From Euryarchaeota archaeon UBA557 (lineage in GTDB: Archaea; Thermoplasmatota; Poseidoniia; Poseidoniales; Thalassarchaeaceae): a stretch of DNA of 64,000 nucleotides. Positions 1 to 10,211 of this stretch are shown piece by piece. Within the stretch, counting starts at the first letter, position 1, and each line of letters begins with the position of its first letter. The stretch spans positions 16,590 through 80,589 of the forward strand of contig DARI01000005.1 in assembly GCA_002503285.1 (NCBI GenBank), written 5' to 3'. Below the pieces are notes generated by a model. It was not told the DNA's origin. It saw nothing but the letters and a program-made list of their open reading frames with translations, and searched no databases. The translations under genes and the position numbers were made by a program.

Positions 1-285
1 AGGAGTAATATGTTTTTCAACCGGAAATATAGATTTTGTTAACCATTCCATAAGTGGTAGGCCTTCTCCCATTGATCGATTTAGAATCATTGCCATATGA
101 GTATGCCAATTTTGTAAGCTTCGTGTTATTAATCGGTTAGATCCATCTATTGTTTCAATTACATCTTCATGGCCCTTACTTACACTATAAGTACCCTCAT
201 TATTTAATAAAAAATTTCCTTTTTTGACAATTCCATCATGATCAATTAAATGTGTATTTGTAATTCTTCTTGGTTCTGTTTCCAT
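1..285 (-). CDS. Amidohydrolase, MtaD/SAH-deaminase-like (3' part outside window)
   Basis: The first 95 codons of a minus-strand gene, starting at ATG 285 and running off the window edge in an open frame. The visible part reads like the N-terminus of amidohydrolase-superfamily deaminases acting on S-adenosylhomocysteine, methylthioadenosine or related purines. It has a strand-rich leader (residues about 1-55), then the metal-binding loop NWHTHMAM, then GLPLMEWL and IFPVE, which recur at the same spacing in MtaD/TrzA/SsnA-type proteins. The family uses the two His of HTH as ligands of a catalytic metal. The substrate cannot be fixed from this fragment; guanine deaminase or a chlorohydrolase-like enzyme are alternatives. 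It is divergent from the J-domain gene, with about 145 AT-rich bases between the starts. Confidence 0.8.
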   Translation of the reverse strand, partial: METEPRRITNTHLIDHDGIVKKGNFLLNNEGTYSVSKGHEDVIETIDGSNRLITRSLQNWHTHMAMILNRSMGEGLPLMEWLTKSIFPVEKHITP

Positions 286-431
286 AAAATCACAACTTTA
301 AAATAATTTAATCATTAGTAATAATTATGTACAATTTAATTTCATTTAAGGATCTTCGATAGTTTCTAAATGGTTATTATGTACTCTCCTCACTCTTCCC
401 ACTAACCATTCCATCATTAGTGCATCGATGA

Positions 432-1415
432 ATGATATTCCGAGGGTTGAATAATGTTGAATGTCCTAAGGGTTATGTGGAAGAGGGGCCGTATCGAATA
501 TTAGGAGTCTCGAAAGACGCCACCGATTCGGAAATCAAACGAAATTATCGTAGATTGGCCCGTCAATATCATCCTGATAGGAATCCTAATGATATTGCTG
601 CAGAAGATCGATTTAAATCGATTCAAACAGCATATGAAAAAATTGGCGATTCTAATGCTCGTCAAGAATATGATCAAAAAAAGCGAATGGACGAGATGTT
701 CCAGGGAAATAGAGGAAATTCATTTGGTGGAGGATTTGGTGGATTTGATTTGGGAGATATGTTCTCACAGTTCAGAGGTCGGGGGCAGCAGACAAGTCAA
801 AATAAATCAAATATTAACCATCAAGAACATTCGATAAAGGGTTCAGATATAGAATCTGGTTTGGACGTGTCACTTGAGCAGGCAATCAATGGAGCAGATA
901 TTAAATTTAGTCATCGAAGATTTAAAACTTGTGAAAAGTGTAGTGGCTCTAGTTTTGGAACGTCAAAAAGTTGTTCCGATTGTGGAGGTAAAGGAGTTAT
1001 GACTAAGAGTAGTACAATAACAATTAAAGTTCCAAAAAATGCTAAACATGGTCAATTACTAAGACTGAAGAAAATGGGGCATGAACATCCGCAAGGAAAA
1101 CCTGGAGATTTGATAATAACTCTCCGATTAGATGCCGAAGAAGGTAGAAGATGGGAAAATGGAAGAATAGTTCAAGAAGTCCCCGTCCAAATTACAACTC
1201 TATTCTTAGGAGGAAAGGTAAAAATCATCACACCATTAGGAAAAAAAGTACAAATCGATGTTCCTGCAGGGACTAAGATTGGAGATAGAAGGGGACTAAA
1301 GGGGCATGGGCATGCCGGCGGCCAATTAGATATAGAATATGTTTTATCGGAAATAATTGAGATAAATGATGAACAAAGAGAGATTTTAGAGCATTTACGA
1401 AAAGTAGGTCTCTAA
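432..1415 (+). CDS. J-domain co-chaperone (DnaJ-like) with reduced zinc domain
   Basis: DnaJ-type co-chaperone that would stimulate the ATPase of an Hsp70 (DnaK). The J domain spans about residues 18-82 and contains the HPD loop (QYHPDRN). A Gly/Phe-rich linker follows (about 93-120), then a C-terminal substrate-binding region (about 145-325). The cysteine-rich domain is shortened: only two CxxC units are visible (CEKCSGS and CSDCGGKG, about residues 164-184) instead of the four CxxCxGxG repeats of canonical DnaJ, so at most one zinc site can form. Length is 327 residues against roughly 375 in canonical DnaJ. The start is uncertain: GTG at 477, behind an AAGGG, would give MEEGPYRILGV, a more typical DnaJ N-terminus. 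No dnaK or grpE lies in this window. Confidence 0.88.
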   Translation: MIFRGLNNVECPKGYVEEGPYRILGVSKDATDSEIKRNYRRLARQYHPDRNPNDIAAEDRFKSIQTAYEKIGDSNARQEYDQKKRMDEMFQGNRGNSFGGGFGGFDLGDMFSQFRGRGQQTSQNKSNINHQEHSIKGSDIESGLDVSLEQAINGADIKFSHRRFKTCEKCSGSSFGTSKSCSDCGGKGVMTKSSTITIKVPKNAKHGQLLRLKKMGHEHPQGKPGDLIITLRLDAEEGRRWENGRIVQEVPVQITTLFLGGKVKIITPLGKKVQIDVPAGTKIGDRRGLKGHGHAGGQLDIEYVLSEIIEINDEQREILEHLRKVGL

Positions 1416-1461
1416 AATAAAAACAACTACTAAAATACGAAGATTCTGTGGATTTGTTGTA

Positions 1462-4400
1462 ATGAGGGACTTTAGTAATCTCGTTGACTTTATGTTTCCA
1501 AAGAGAAAAAAAGTTCATATTAGTATATTATTTATTTCATTTCTAATGATTCCAGGATTTCTTGCAACTTTAACTCCCATAGATATTGAATCTTACAGCC
1601 TAGAATCTCCAGAATTAGAAGCTTCTGAAGTAATGCGAGAAGAGTTTGCTGGAGCGGGAAATATTTGGGGTTTTGGTATCTTTGTTAAAGAGTCGGATTA
1701 TTGGGGTTTAAACCCAAGTGAAGTATCACATATTGCTGATTTCGAAGGTGAAAATAGTGGCCTAGAATATCCAAATGGAGGTATTCTAAATCTAACAATA
1801 CTAAAAGAAATTGATGATAAAAAAAATTTGTTGATGGACCATGAAATTTCTAAATTTTATTTACCTTTGGCATCAGACATATCAGGACAACCAATTGAAG
1901 GAGTTTTTGATTTAGCTAGTGAATTTAGATTTTTTATGAATGGAGACTCGCTACTCACAAAACCAAAATTTGATCCCAATGAATTTATCATAAAACCTGC
2001 ACCCACAAATTGGGAAAACTGTGGAGAATTAGAATGTTTATCTTTTGATGACGCAAATGTAACTCAGGAACATATTGATTTAGCAGCACATAGAATGGCA
2101 AATAATAGCAATGGTGCTTTTCTTAGATTTTTATCGATTGATCGTACATTCCTATCGGATGTAAACAGTAAAGTAATTGGCCCAATTAATGGTGAATTGC
2201 AATCTAATGGTACAATATTATCGGAGGAATGGGGGCCAGGAAGATGGAGTGCCTCATCTGCTTGGTTAATATTGAATATGAATAGAGAGTTAATGGAAAA
2301 AGAAGGTTGGACTTTTTCTTGGATGAATGCCAGTTTTGAATTTGGATACCAAATTGATGGTGTTTCTTTAATAACCGATCCGATAAAATATACAAATTCT
2401 GAGTGTATGGAAAGAGAAGTAAATAATTCTAATTTGTGTTCTGTAGAATGGTTATATCTATCTTTGGAAGAAGATTTACGTCAAACAGATGATATGGTCG
2501 TTACTGTACTTTTGGGTGAAGGCCCTAATGTAGAAGTAAATAGAGAATTACTATCAAGTGCTTATCTAATGGTATTGATGACATTTGTAGTTATAATTCT
2601 ACTGTGGTTTAATCTAAGAAGGTTATCTGATGTTGCAATAGTAGGAATTGGACTAATACTTTCGCTGTTATGGATGCAAGGATTAATCGGATGGTGTATG
2701 GTATTAGGACAAAAGACTGGTTTTGAAATAATATTTAGATCTCAATTTTCAAACCTTCTTCCAATATTGATTTTAGCATTAGGGATAGACGATAGTTTGC
2801 ATGCTCTCCACAGATATAAAGAAGAAAGAAGAGCTGGTAAAACGCCAATTGAATCGGCTGAGATATCGATAGCAAAAGTAGGTAGAGCAGTGCTTTTGAC
2901 ATCAATGACAACAATAATGGCATTTATGGCCAATTTGACTTCTGGAATAGCAGCATTAAGGTCATTTGGAATTGAAGCTGGATTTGGAGTTGCTGCTGCA
3001 TTTCTTCTTACTGGCCTTTGGGTTCCACTGGTTAGAATGGATGTAGACTTATGGCTTGATAAGAGAAATAAACTGCAAGAAGAAAATGCAGAAATACTTC
3101 ATATGATTCCAAAAGAATGGTTGGGAAATACTGCATCAAAATCTGCAAAATATGCTGTAATAGTAGCATGTTTTTCATTAATAATTACCATGATTGCTGC
3201 ACCTATGGCACTTTCACTAGAGGGAGATTTTGAAATTGATGATTTTCTTGATGATGAATCAGATTTTGTAATTGGTGTTAATTTGGTAAATGAACGATTT
3301 AGAGATGGTGAGCCCGGGTATATTTTAGTTGAAGGAGATATATCTAATCCTTTGGTAATTTCTGCAATAAGTGAAATGAGAGAAAATATGAATTCACATG
3401 ATGAAAATGATCCAAATCAAATCTCAAGAACGCCTACAGGAGAAGTTGAATTAATAGCATTGGATCAAATATTAATGTTTACACAAGCTGCAATGTATGT
3501 CAATTCAATACCATTTGAGGAATCTGGATGGAATAAAGAATTAGAAGACGGTGGAATTGGGTGTGAAACAATGGAAGTTTCGCATTTAATAAAGGGATTT
3601 GTCAGTATTCCAATATTGGAAGATAGGGAATGCTTGAACTTCCTCTATGGGTATATTTTGACCAGGGGTGTTCCTGCAACTGCAGGTTACCCGGCGTTGC
3701 CAACTACAATAGTATCAGAATATATTCATACAGATGATGAATTAAATATCTCGAAGCCGTGGCTTACAATATCGGGCGAAACTCCCAAATATTCTAAAAT
3801 GAGCATGAGATTTGGATTGTCAAATCCTGAACAATTTGCACTTATAGAACCTGCATTGGAACAGTTACAAATAGATATGTTACCATTCCAAAATTTGTCT
3901 AGGTCTTCTATATATCAGCGAGGAGAGGTAGAAAGAACGTTTCAAGATGAAGATTATCCGATAAGTTGGGCAATACAGACAGGAGATCCTGTTATTCGTT
4001 TTGTGGCCGCAGATTCAATGCAAGATGAAATGCAAGAAACGTTACTACTTGGGCTTGTATTTTGCATGATGACTCTGTGGTGGGGATTTAGGACTGAAGA
4101 TACATTGAAAGAAAATATTGTAAAAATAAAAAATAATTTTAAAAGTTATTCAATTAAGTCGATTTTAGCATCTTTATTTATGGGACTAATAATTTACGTT
4201 TTAGTTGGTATAGAATCCGCAATAGCAATTGCTTTAATAACGATTATTTTAATAATAATTTGGGGTATTGAAGCTTTTGGCATAGCAATTATGACAACTA
4301 CGCCGATATTTTTAGTAATTATTTGGCTATATGGAATGATTGAAGTGGCTGGATATGGATTGAATATGGTCACAGTTTCTATCGCGGCTATATCGCTTGG

Positions 4401-4725
4401 CGTCGGAATTGATTATGTAATTCACATAATTGAGAGATTTAGAGAAGAACGTGAGAAGGGCAATCAGGTAGAACATGCATTAAGGATAGTCGGGAGCTCT
4501 TCAGGATTGGCGTTGTTTGGCTCTGCTGTATCAGATATTGCAGGATTTGCAGTAATAAATCAATCAGATATGGGATTTTTCTCAACTTTTGGATTGTTTT
4601 GTGCAGTAATGATTGGTTTATCTTTAATTGCAAGTATAATTATTACTCCAGCAGTCTTGAGTTTATCATATAAAATACCAGATTGGTTTAATTCTAATAG
4701 AGAACTATTGGGCCAGCAGCGATAA
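1462..4725 (+). CDS. RND/MMPL-superfamily membrane transporter
   Basis: Large exporter of the RND superfamily (HAE3/MMPL-like), 1087 residues. The layout is the family's duplicated plan: one membrane span near residues 19-38, a long extracytoplasmic domain (about 40-360), a block of about five spans (about 363-525), a span near 565-590, a second ectodomain (about 600-855) and a second block of spans (about 860-1070). Each block carries the acidic motif of the family, GIDDSLHALHRY (near 441) and GVGIDYVIHIIERF (near 980). These acidic residues normally couple transport to proton flow. Substrate is unknown; archaeal relatives are often linked to lipids or hydrophobic compounds, which is inference here. 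It starts 46 bases after the J-domain gene, and its 3' end overlaps convergent pckA by 32 bases. Confidence 0.88.
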   Translation: MRDFSNLVDFMFPKRKKVHISILFISFLMIPGFLATLTPIDIESYSLESPELEASEVMREEFAGAGNIWGFGIFVKESDYWGLNPSEVSHIADFEGENSGLEYPNGGILNLTILKEIDDKKNLLMDHEISKFYLPLASDISGQPIEGVFDLASEFRFFMNGDSLLTKPKFDPNEFIIKPAPTNWENCGELECLSFDDANVTQEHIDLAAHRMANNSNGAFLRFLSIDRTFLSDVNSKVIGPINGELQSNGTILSEEWGPGRWSASSAWLILNMNRELMEKEGWTFSWMNASFEFGYQIDGVSLITDPIKYTNSECMEREVNNSNLCSVEWLYLSLEEDLRQTDDMVVTVLLGEGPNVEVNRELLSSAYLMVLMTFVVIILLWFNLRRLSDVAIVGIGLILSLLWMQGLIGWCMVLGQKTGFEIIFRSQFSNLLPILILALGIDDSLHALHRYKEERRAGKTPIESAEISIAKVGRAVLLTSMTTIMAFMANLTSGIAALRSFGIEAGFGVAAAFLLTGLWVPLVRMDVDLWLDKRNKLQEENAEILHMIPKEWLGNTASKSAKYAVIVACFSLIITMIAAPMALSLEGDFEIDDFLDDESDFVIGVNLVNERFRDGEPGYILVEGDISNPLVISAISEMRENMNSHDENDPNQISRTPTGEVELIALDQILMFTQAAMYVNSIPFEESGWNKELEDGGIGCETMEVSHLIKGFVSIPILEDRECLNFLYGYILTRGVPATAGYPALPTTIVSEYIHTDDELNISKPWLTISGETPKYSKMSMRFGLSNPEQFALIEPALEQLQIDMLPFQNLSRSSIYQRGEVERTFQDEDYPISWAIQTGDPVIRFVAADSMQDEMQETLLLGLVFCMMTLWWGFRTEDTLKENIVKIKNNFKSYSIKSILASLFMGLIIYVLVGIESAIAIALITIILIIIWGIEAFGIAIMTTTPIFLVIIWLYGMIEVAGYGLNMVTVSIAAISLGVGIDYVIHIIERFREEREKGNQVEHALRIVGSSSGLALFGSAVSDIAGFAVINQSDMGFFSTFGLFCAVMIGLSLIASIIITPAVLSLSYKIPDWFNSNRELLGQQR

Positions 4726-6292
4726 CTTCATCACTGCATTCGTCTTTATATTGATTGAAATTATCAATGAACATTTTAGAAAGTAAATTTGCTACATTAT
4801 CAAACTTTTTCTTATCATCCCACGTTTCTCGTGGTTGAAGTATAGATTCAGGGACGCCATTACATTTTGTTGGAACTGCAAAGCCAAACCTTTCATCGAT
4901 TACATAGTCAGATTCTAGAATCTCATTATTTAATGCAGCATTCAACAAAGATCTTGTCCATTTAATCTTTATACGGCTACTTTCACCATAACCTCCTGCA
5001 ACCCATCCAGTATTTATTAACCAACATTTTGCATCATGATGCTGTATTTTTTGAGATAATAAATTAGCATAAACACTTGGATGTCTGGGCATAAAGGGTG
5101 CGCCGAAACAAGTTGAAAATGTTGCTTCAGGTTCTTTTACCCCAATTTCTGTTCCTGCTACTTTTGCAGTATATCCAGAAATAAAATGATAGGCAGCTTG
5201 CTCAGGCGTCAATCTAGAAAGTGGAGGAAGAACTCCAAACGCATCACAAGTCAAGAATACTACGTTCTTTGGATGGTCGGCCATTGAGTCGGGAGTTCGA
5301 TTTTCAATATATTCAATTGGATATGATCCACGAGTATTTTGAGTAAGTGTTTTATTCTTAAAATCTGGAGTTTTGTCGGCATTTAGTACAACGTTTTCTA
5401 AAATTGATCCGGGCATTTTTGTAGTTGCATATATGGCTGGTTCATCTTCTTTTTTGAGATCTATTAATTTTGCATAACATCCTCCTTCAAAGTTGAATAT
5501 CCCTTCATCGGACCATCCATGCTCATCGTCACCAACTAGGGCTCTATCGGGATCTGCAGAAAGAGTAGTCTTGCCAGTCCCTGATAATCCAAAGAATAAT
5601 GCTGAGTCATCATTTGTATTGGCCGAACAATGCATCGGAAGCAAGTTGTTTATTGGTAAAATATGGTTCATTATCGTAAATATGGCTTTCTTTATTTCTC
5701 CTGCATAGTGAGTGCCTCCGATGATTACTAAACCTCTATCCAAGGCCAGTATCACAAAAACTTCAGAATTGGTACCGTCCTCATTGGGTATTGATTTTAA
5801 CTCGGGAGCGTGAAGTATGGTGTACTGAGGCACATGTGTGGATATTTCTTCTGGAGTTGCTTGAATAAACATGTTATGCATAAAAGCCGCATGCCATGCC
5901 TTTTCAGTGACTAATCTTACTGGCATCCTATGATTGGAATCGGCGCCACAAAAGGCATCTTTTACAAAAATATTATCTGCATTATTTAGATGATTTTGTA
6001 TTTTTATTAATAGTTTTTCGAATGTATAGACAGAGGTTGAGCGATTGACTTCTCCCCACCAAACATCATCTGCTAAACCCGGTTCCTTTACAATAAATCT
6101 ATCATTTGGGGATCTGCCAGTTCGCTCACCAGTTGTGGCTAGTAATACACCATCAGCCGTAAAAGTTGCCTCATTTAGTTCAACTGCTTTTGAATGTAGT
6201 TCTTTCCAATCACTATTTACTTTTAATGAACCTTTAGGATGAATGCCAATAGAGCCCAAAGACGATATTAATTCATCAGAGGTATCTGACAT
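4694..6292 (-). CDS. pckA: Phosphoenolpyruvate carboxykinase (ATP)
   Basis: Converts oxaloacetate plus ATP to phosphoenolpyruvate, CO2 and ADP, the first committed step of gluconeogenesis from TCA intermediates. At 532 residues it has the usual ATP-PEPCK length. Visible signatures are ATTGERTGRSPNDRF near the N-terminus, a substrate-site segment with KDAFCG and RMPVRLVTE, the kinase-1a P-loop GLSGTGKTTLSAD (about 234-246), the metal-binding GDDEHGW, and FNFEGGCYAK with STCFGAPFMPRHP later. All key motifs look intact. The gene is monocistronic, with about 140 bases of free upstream sequence, and ends inside the tail of the convergent RND gene. ATP-type PEPCK is mainly bacterial; its presence in an archaeon may reflect old transfer (inference). 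Confidence 0.96.
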   Translation of the reverse strand: MSDTSDELISSLGSIGIHPKGSLKVNSDWKELHSKAVELNEATFTADGVLLATTGERTGRSPNDRFIVKEPGLADDVWWGEVNRSTSVYTFEKLLIKIQNHLNNADNIFVKDAFCGADSNHRMPVRLVTEKAWHAAFMHNMFIQATPEEISTHVPQYTILHAPELKSIPNEDGTNSEVFVILALDRGLVIIGGTHYAGEIKKAIFTIMNHILPINNLLPMHCSANTNDDSALFFGLSGTGKTTLSADPDRALVGDDEHGWSDEGIFNFEGGCYAKLIDLKKEDEPAIYATTKMPGSILENVVLNADKTPDFKNKTLTQNTRGSYPIEYIENRTPDSMADHPKNVVFLTCDAFGVLPPLSRLTPEQAAYHFISGYTAKVAGTEIGVKEPEATFSTCFGAPFMPRHPSVYANLLSQKIQHHDAKCWLINTGWVAGGYGESSRIKIKWTRSLLNAALNNEILESDYVIDERFGFAVPTKCNGVPESILQPRETWDDKKKFDNVANLLSKMFIDNFNQYKDECSDEVIAAGPIVLY

Positions 6293-6431
6293 TTACATAC
6301 CTCTACAGGCCTAGGAGTAGCGCATAGGTTTCAAGTGTTACGGATGATGATATCAATAACAAGACAAAGAAGGATTGATAAGACGTCTTCAAGGATGTAA
6401 TTTATTCCCTATGTGCATGTCTCATTAACTA

Positions 6432-9400
6432 ATGGATGAGGAGGACAATGAAGACCGAATTATTCGTGAACGTAAATTTAAAATTGATTTTAATATAAAT
6501 TTTGATAATATTGAAGCTAACATAGACAGAGAGATAAAAACGATAAAAGAAGAAACTGTAGTTGAAGATAAGGCATTGGGAAAATTTTTTGATCCTTTTG
6601 AAAGTGAAGATTTGAATGCTCCTGGAATCATTCACAAAGACGGGACCGTGACTACTGCCCCGAATAGAGATATTGTGAGTGAAATATCCATTGAAGGTGA
6701 AAGAAAGATCAATTGGGCAATCATGGTTTCTATGATTGCAATATATAGCATAATTAGTATCCTTGTTGGCAATATATTTGATACAGGCGTTTCAATTTTA
6801 ATTTTATTAATATTAGCTGGTTTTGGATTTGTATTAGGTGAAATTTGGATTCCTGTTAAAAATATGAATTTACTTGGCGTAACTTGGGTTATTATATCTA
6901 TGAAGGTATTATATGGCTTATCTCTAGAATTACGAAATTGGGGAATTATAGAAGTTGAAGGTTTATTGATAATACTCCTTGGTTTTGTATGCCTTAATGT
7001 ATACCTTGCATATCGCCATAATCATGATGCCATAGCTGCTCAATCTACCCTAGTTCTTCTTGCAATTGGATCTAGTACTGGATCTATTTTAGGAGAAATA
7101 GGAGTAGCTGTTATGATTTTAATTTCTACGATTCTTCTGCATGGACTTGCAATTCATAGGAAATCTGGAAATTTAGCTGCATTGGGAATTGCTTCATCAA
7201 ATCTGTGGATAGGAATGCATGCAATTACAGATGGCTTTAAGATTGGTGAAATGGTAATTATAAAAATAGATTCGACATTATTATTCCTTCTTCTAATGAT
7301 GATAACATGTCTTAATGCTGCTATGGCGAGTAAATTTTCAAAAGAAAGAAATTGGTTTTCTGATGCCTTCAAAGTTAGTGGACTTGGCGAACCCGGTCTT
7401 TGGGGGGTTTCAGTATCATTGGGAATGATAGGCGCACTACTCTCAGTAACAGCTAATCGAGAAGATTTGGGCTATGCACTGGGCATGGTAACATTTCTGA
7501 GCATGGCTTTTGGAGGCTCTTATCTTAGTGTTAGAGGCGTTAAAAGTACTAGAATTATTAGACCCATGATATATTCTTTACCAATATTAATTACTTTAAT
7601 AATATTCAATAATCAAATTTCTAATTATTCAATACTAGATGGGTATGATTTATTTACCATACTTGGATCCATAATTACTGGATATATTTTACTTAGAGAC
7701 CAAAATAATGTAAGTGACAGAGTATTATGGCTTGGCTCTGTTGTTATTTTATTGCTTCTAATTTTACTTGTTCCTTCTAGTAATAGTTATTCAGGAAAAG
7801 ATAGTGGCGTATTGTTATTAATATTATTATCAATATTGCATCTAAGTACTGCACTTCTCGCTTTAAAACGAGTTTCGCCTTCTTTGGCAGGAGTTACCGT
7901 CATATTACCATGGCTTTGGATATTAGTTTATGAAGTGATAAAGATAATATTACAAACAATTCTGATGGTAAATAAAAAATCAAATATGGAAGGTACGATT
8001 AATTTCGAAATTTTTTCTTTGGCTGCATATCTCACATTATCATTAATACTAATGATCATTGTCAATATTAAATTGGGCAATACAAATATCAACTTAGCTT
8101 CCAAGTTTTTAGGAGTAACAGAAATATCTGCATTGATTAAAAATTCAGAAATATTACAATTATGGAATGTTGGATTATGGTTGCCAATAATAACTACAAT
8201 AACATTGGCTCGACTAAATAGTTTTAATGCTTTCAGCCTATTATATATACTATCATTTATAATAATTGTACACACAATAACTCAACGTTTTGGCTACAGA
8301 ATTGGAAATGATTCAAACTTATTATTTGTAATTATTTCTTCATTAATAATTATCCAATGGGTTCATGGATTAGATTCATTTATAATCATTTTAATCTGTT
8401 TTTCTATATTCGTCATTACATCCATAAATGATAATAATGCACATATTAGTTCAGGAATGATATTAATGTCTATGCCGATAATGATATCATTAAGTGGAAG
8501 GAAAGTTGGATTCATATTGGAAGAAACAGAGAGTTTGCCCAATTTAGAAACCATATGGATTGCATTGATTTGTACAACAATAATAATTATTATTTATTTA
8601 GTTAAATTAAATAACCTAGAAAGAATTTTGAAGCCAACTTTAGCATCTTTATTTTTAATAATTATAACGTCAACTTTTTCTTTCCAATCAAATATTATCC
8701 AAGCGAAATATGTATCTGTGGGATTATTTATTTTTACCTCGATTTGGCTAGTTAGTCGTGGAGAATTACGATCTGAATTAAAAACTATAAATCTCCGAGA
8801 TCAACGAATTCAATTAGCTAAAGAAAAAGGAATGGGCGATATTAAGTTAGTAGATAATAATGAAATTAGTAGTTATGACCCATTGGTTGAATCTTTAAAA
8901 GAAAGAAGAAAAAATAATAGGGAGCAAGGTAAAATATCTAATTTAGAGGAATTATATACTTCAGATGTTAGCCATCGTCCAACTATTGTTTTGGTAATGC
9001 TGAGTATAATTTTTATTATTTCAATTGGAGTGAGTTTGATCAATGGCCCTAATCCAATTATTCTTCTTATTATTGGGATATTTGTAACATTATTAGTCGG
9101 TATTGCAAGATACAGGACAAAATCATTGGGCATTAATTTACCACATATATTAGGCATGGAAGTTCCTATTGCGGTTTCCATATTTGGACTAGTGATGATT
9201 CATAATATTTCTCATATAGGTCCTTTGAGTAGTAATAATGAACTTTTTGATTTAGCAATTTTAATTATTTTGATAATGGAGTTGACAGTTATTTCTTTGA
9301 TATATCAAGAAAATTTAATTGATAGGATTCCAGTGGCAATTGATTGGTTTATAATTCCACTTTTTATTAGTAGGATCTTGGGTGCAATAATGAATGAATC

Positions 9401-10148
9401 ATTGCCCTTTCCGCTTACAGTAGATCCTTTCATTCAAACTAATTTTGAAGAGTGGAATTTACCATGGATATTATTAGAGGTTTTACTAATTTTAACTTTA
9501 ATATGTGATTTTTGGATAGTTAATAAGAGAGAGATTGATGCTAGTACAAAAATTAATCCAAATAGGGGAATGAGGAATATGGCTATTGTAATAATGTCAT
9601 TTGGTCCTGCTGGCATGTTAGCAGTTCTAAGTACAATTAGACAAGGTTACAGAAGTAAACAACCCAGCAGTACTGGAGTCGCGATTTTAGGAATTATTTT
9701 GGTCATGATATCATTTGGTGCTTGGACTCCTGAAATTAAGATTTTTATACCTTATGCAGTATTATTATTGGGCGTATTAATGCTTATAATATGTATAATA
9801 TCAACAAAATTAAATCGAGAAGAGTGGACTATGATGGCCACATTTAATGCCCATATATTAATAATTTTAGGACTTTTCTGGACTGGTTATTATAATCAGA
9901 TATATTTTTCAATATTAATGGTACTACTTTCTACAACTGTTTGGTTAATTGGTATATTACAATTACGAAGAATTTTGAGAATATTAGGTTTATTTGATTT
10001 GATATTAGCAGTTTTATTTAGTATGATTTTTGTTAATTCGATATTAAATCCCATTAATCTACTCATAATTTTAACTTTGCTTGCTATAGAACTAGGAATT
10101 GTGGCTTGGTTAGGGATATCTAATGAAAAAGAATTACTAAAAGATTAA
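6432..10148 (+). CDS. Very large polytopic membrane protein, unknown function
   Basis: I do not recognise this 1238-residue protein. It has a charged soluble N-terminus (about 1-95), then a long series of hydrophobic segments rich in Ile, Leu and Asn (about 97-770), a charged soluble loop (about 775-850, with a Lys/Arg/Glu-rich stretch around SLKERRKNNREQGK), then a second series of spans to the C-terminus (about 855-1235). By eye there are around thirty membrane spans. No ATPase, transporter or glycosyltransferase motif is evident. The acidic first 60 residues should face the cytoplasm. It stands alone between pckA and the exported protein at 10212, and shares the AT-rich composition of its neighbours. 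An oligosaccharide-lipid enzyme or a scaffold are possible, but nothing seen decides it. Confidence 0.7.
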   Translation: MDEEDNEDRIIRERKFKIDFNINFDNIEANIDREIKTIKEETVVEDKALGKFFDPFESEDLNAPGIIHKDGTVTTAPNRDIVSEISIEGERKINWAIMVSMIAIYSIISILVGNIFDTGVSILILLILAGFGFVLGEIWIPVKNMNLLGVTWVIISMKVLYGLSLELRNWGIIEVEGLLIILLGFVCLNVYLAYRHNHDAIAAQSTLVLLAIGSSTGSILGEIGVAVMILISTILLHGLAIHRKSGNLAALGIASSNLWIGMHAITDGFKIGEMVIIKIDSTLLFLLLMMITCLNAAMASKFSKERNWFSDAFKVSGLGEPGLWGVSVSLGMIGALLSVTANREDLGYALGMVTFLSMAFGGSYLSVRGVKSTRIIRPMIYSLPILITLIIFNNQISNYSILDGYDLFTILGSIITGYILLRDQNNVSDRVLWLGSVVILLLLILLVPSSNSYSGKDSGVLLLILLSILHLSTALLALKRVSPSLAGVTVILPWLWILVYEVIKIILQTILMVNKKSNMEGTINFEIFSLAAYLTLSLILMIIVNIKLGNTNINLASKFLGVTEISALIKNSEILQLWNVGLWLPIITTITLARLNSFNAFSLLYILSFIIIVHTITQRFGYRIGNDSNLLFVIISSLIIIQWVHGLDSFIIILICFSIFVITSINDNNAHISSGMILMSMPIMISLSGRKVGFILEETESLPNLETIWIALICTTIIIIIYLVKLNNLERILKPTLASLFLIIITSTFSFQSNIIQAKYVSVGLFIFTSIWLVSRGELRSELKTINLRDQRIQLAKEKGMGDIKLVDNNEISSYDPLVESLKERRKNNREQGKISNLEELYTSDVSHRPTIVLVMLSIIFIISIGVSLINGPNPIILLIIGIFVTLLVGIARYRTKSLGINLPHILGMEVPIAVSIFGLVMIHNISHIGPLSSNNELFDLAILIILIMELTVISLIYQENLIDRIPVAIDWFIIPLFISRILGAIMNESLPFPLTVDPFIQTNFEEWNLPWILLEVLLILTLICDFWIVNKREIDASTKINPNRGMRNMAIVIMSFGPAGMLAVLSTIRQGYRSKQPSSTGVAILGIILVMISFGAWTPEIKIFIPYAVLLLGVLMLIICIISTKLNREEWTMMATFNAHILIILGLFWTGYYNQIYFSILMVLLSTTVWLIGILQLRRILRILGLFDLILAVLFSMIFVNSILNPINLLIILTLLAIELGIVAWLGISNEKELLKD

Positions 10149-10211
10149 AAAATAAGATTAATTTGCCCATTAAAGGCTAAACTTGATGATAGGGGGCCTC
10201 GACAACGGAAC

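Noticed and set aside
6345..6400. C/D box guide RNA suggested by ATGATGA
   Set aside because: No CTGA D box at proper distance and no C'/D' pair.
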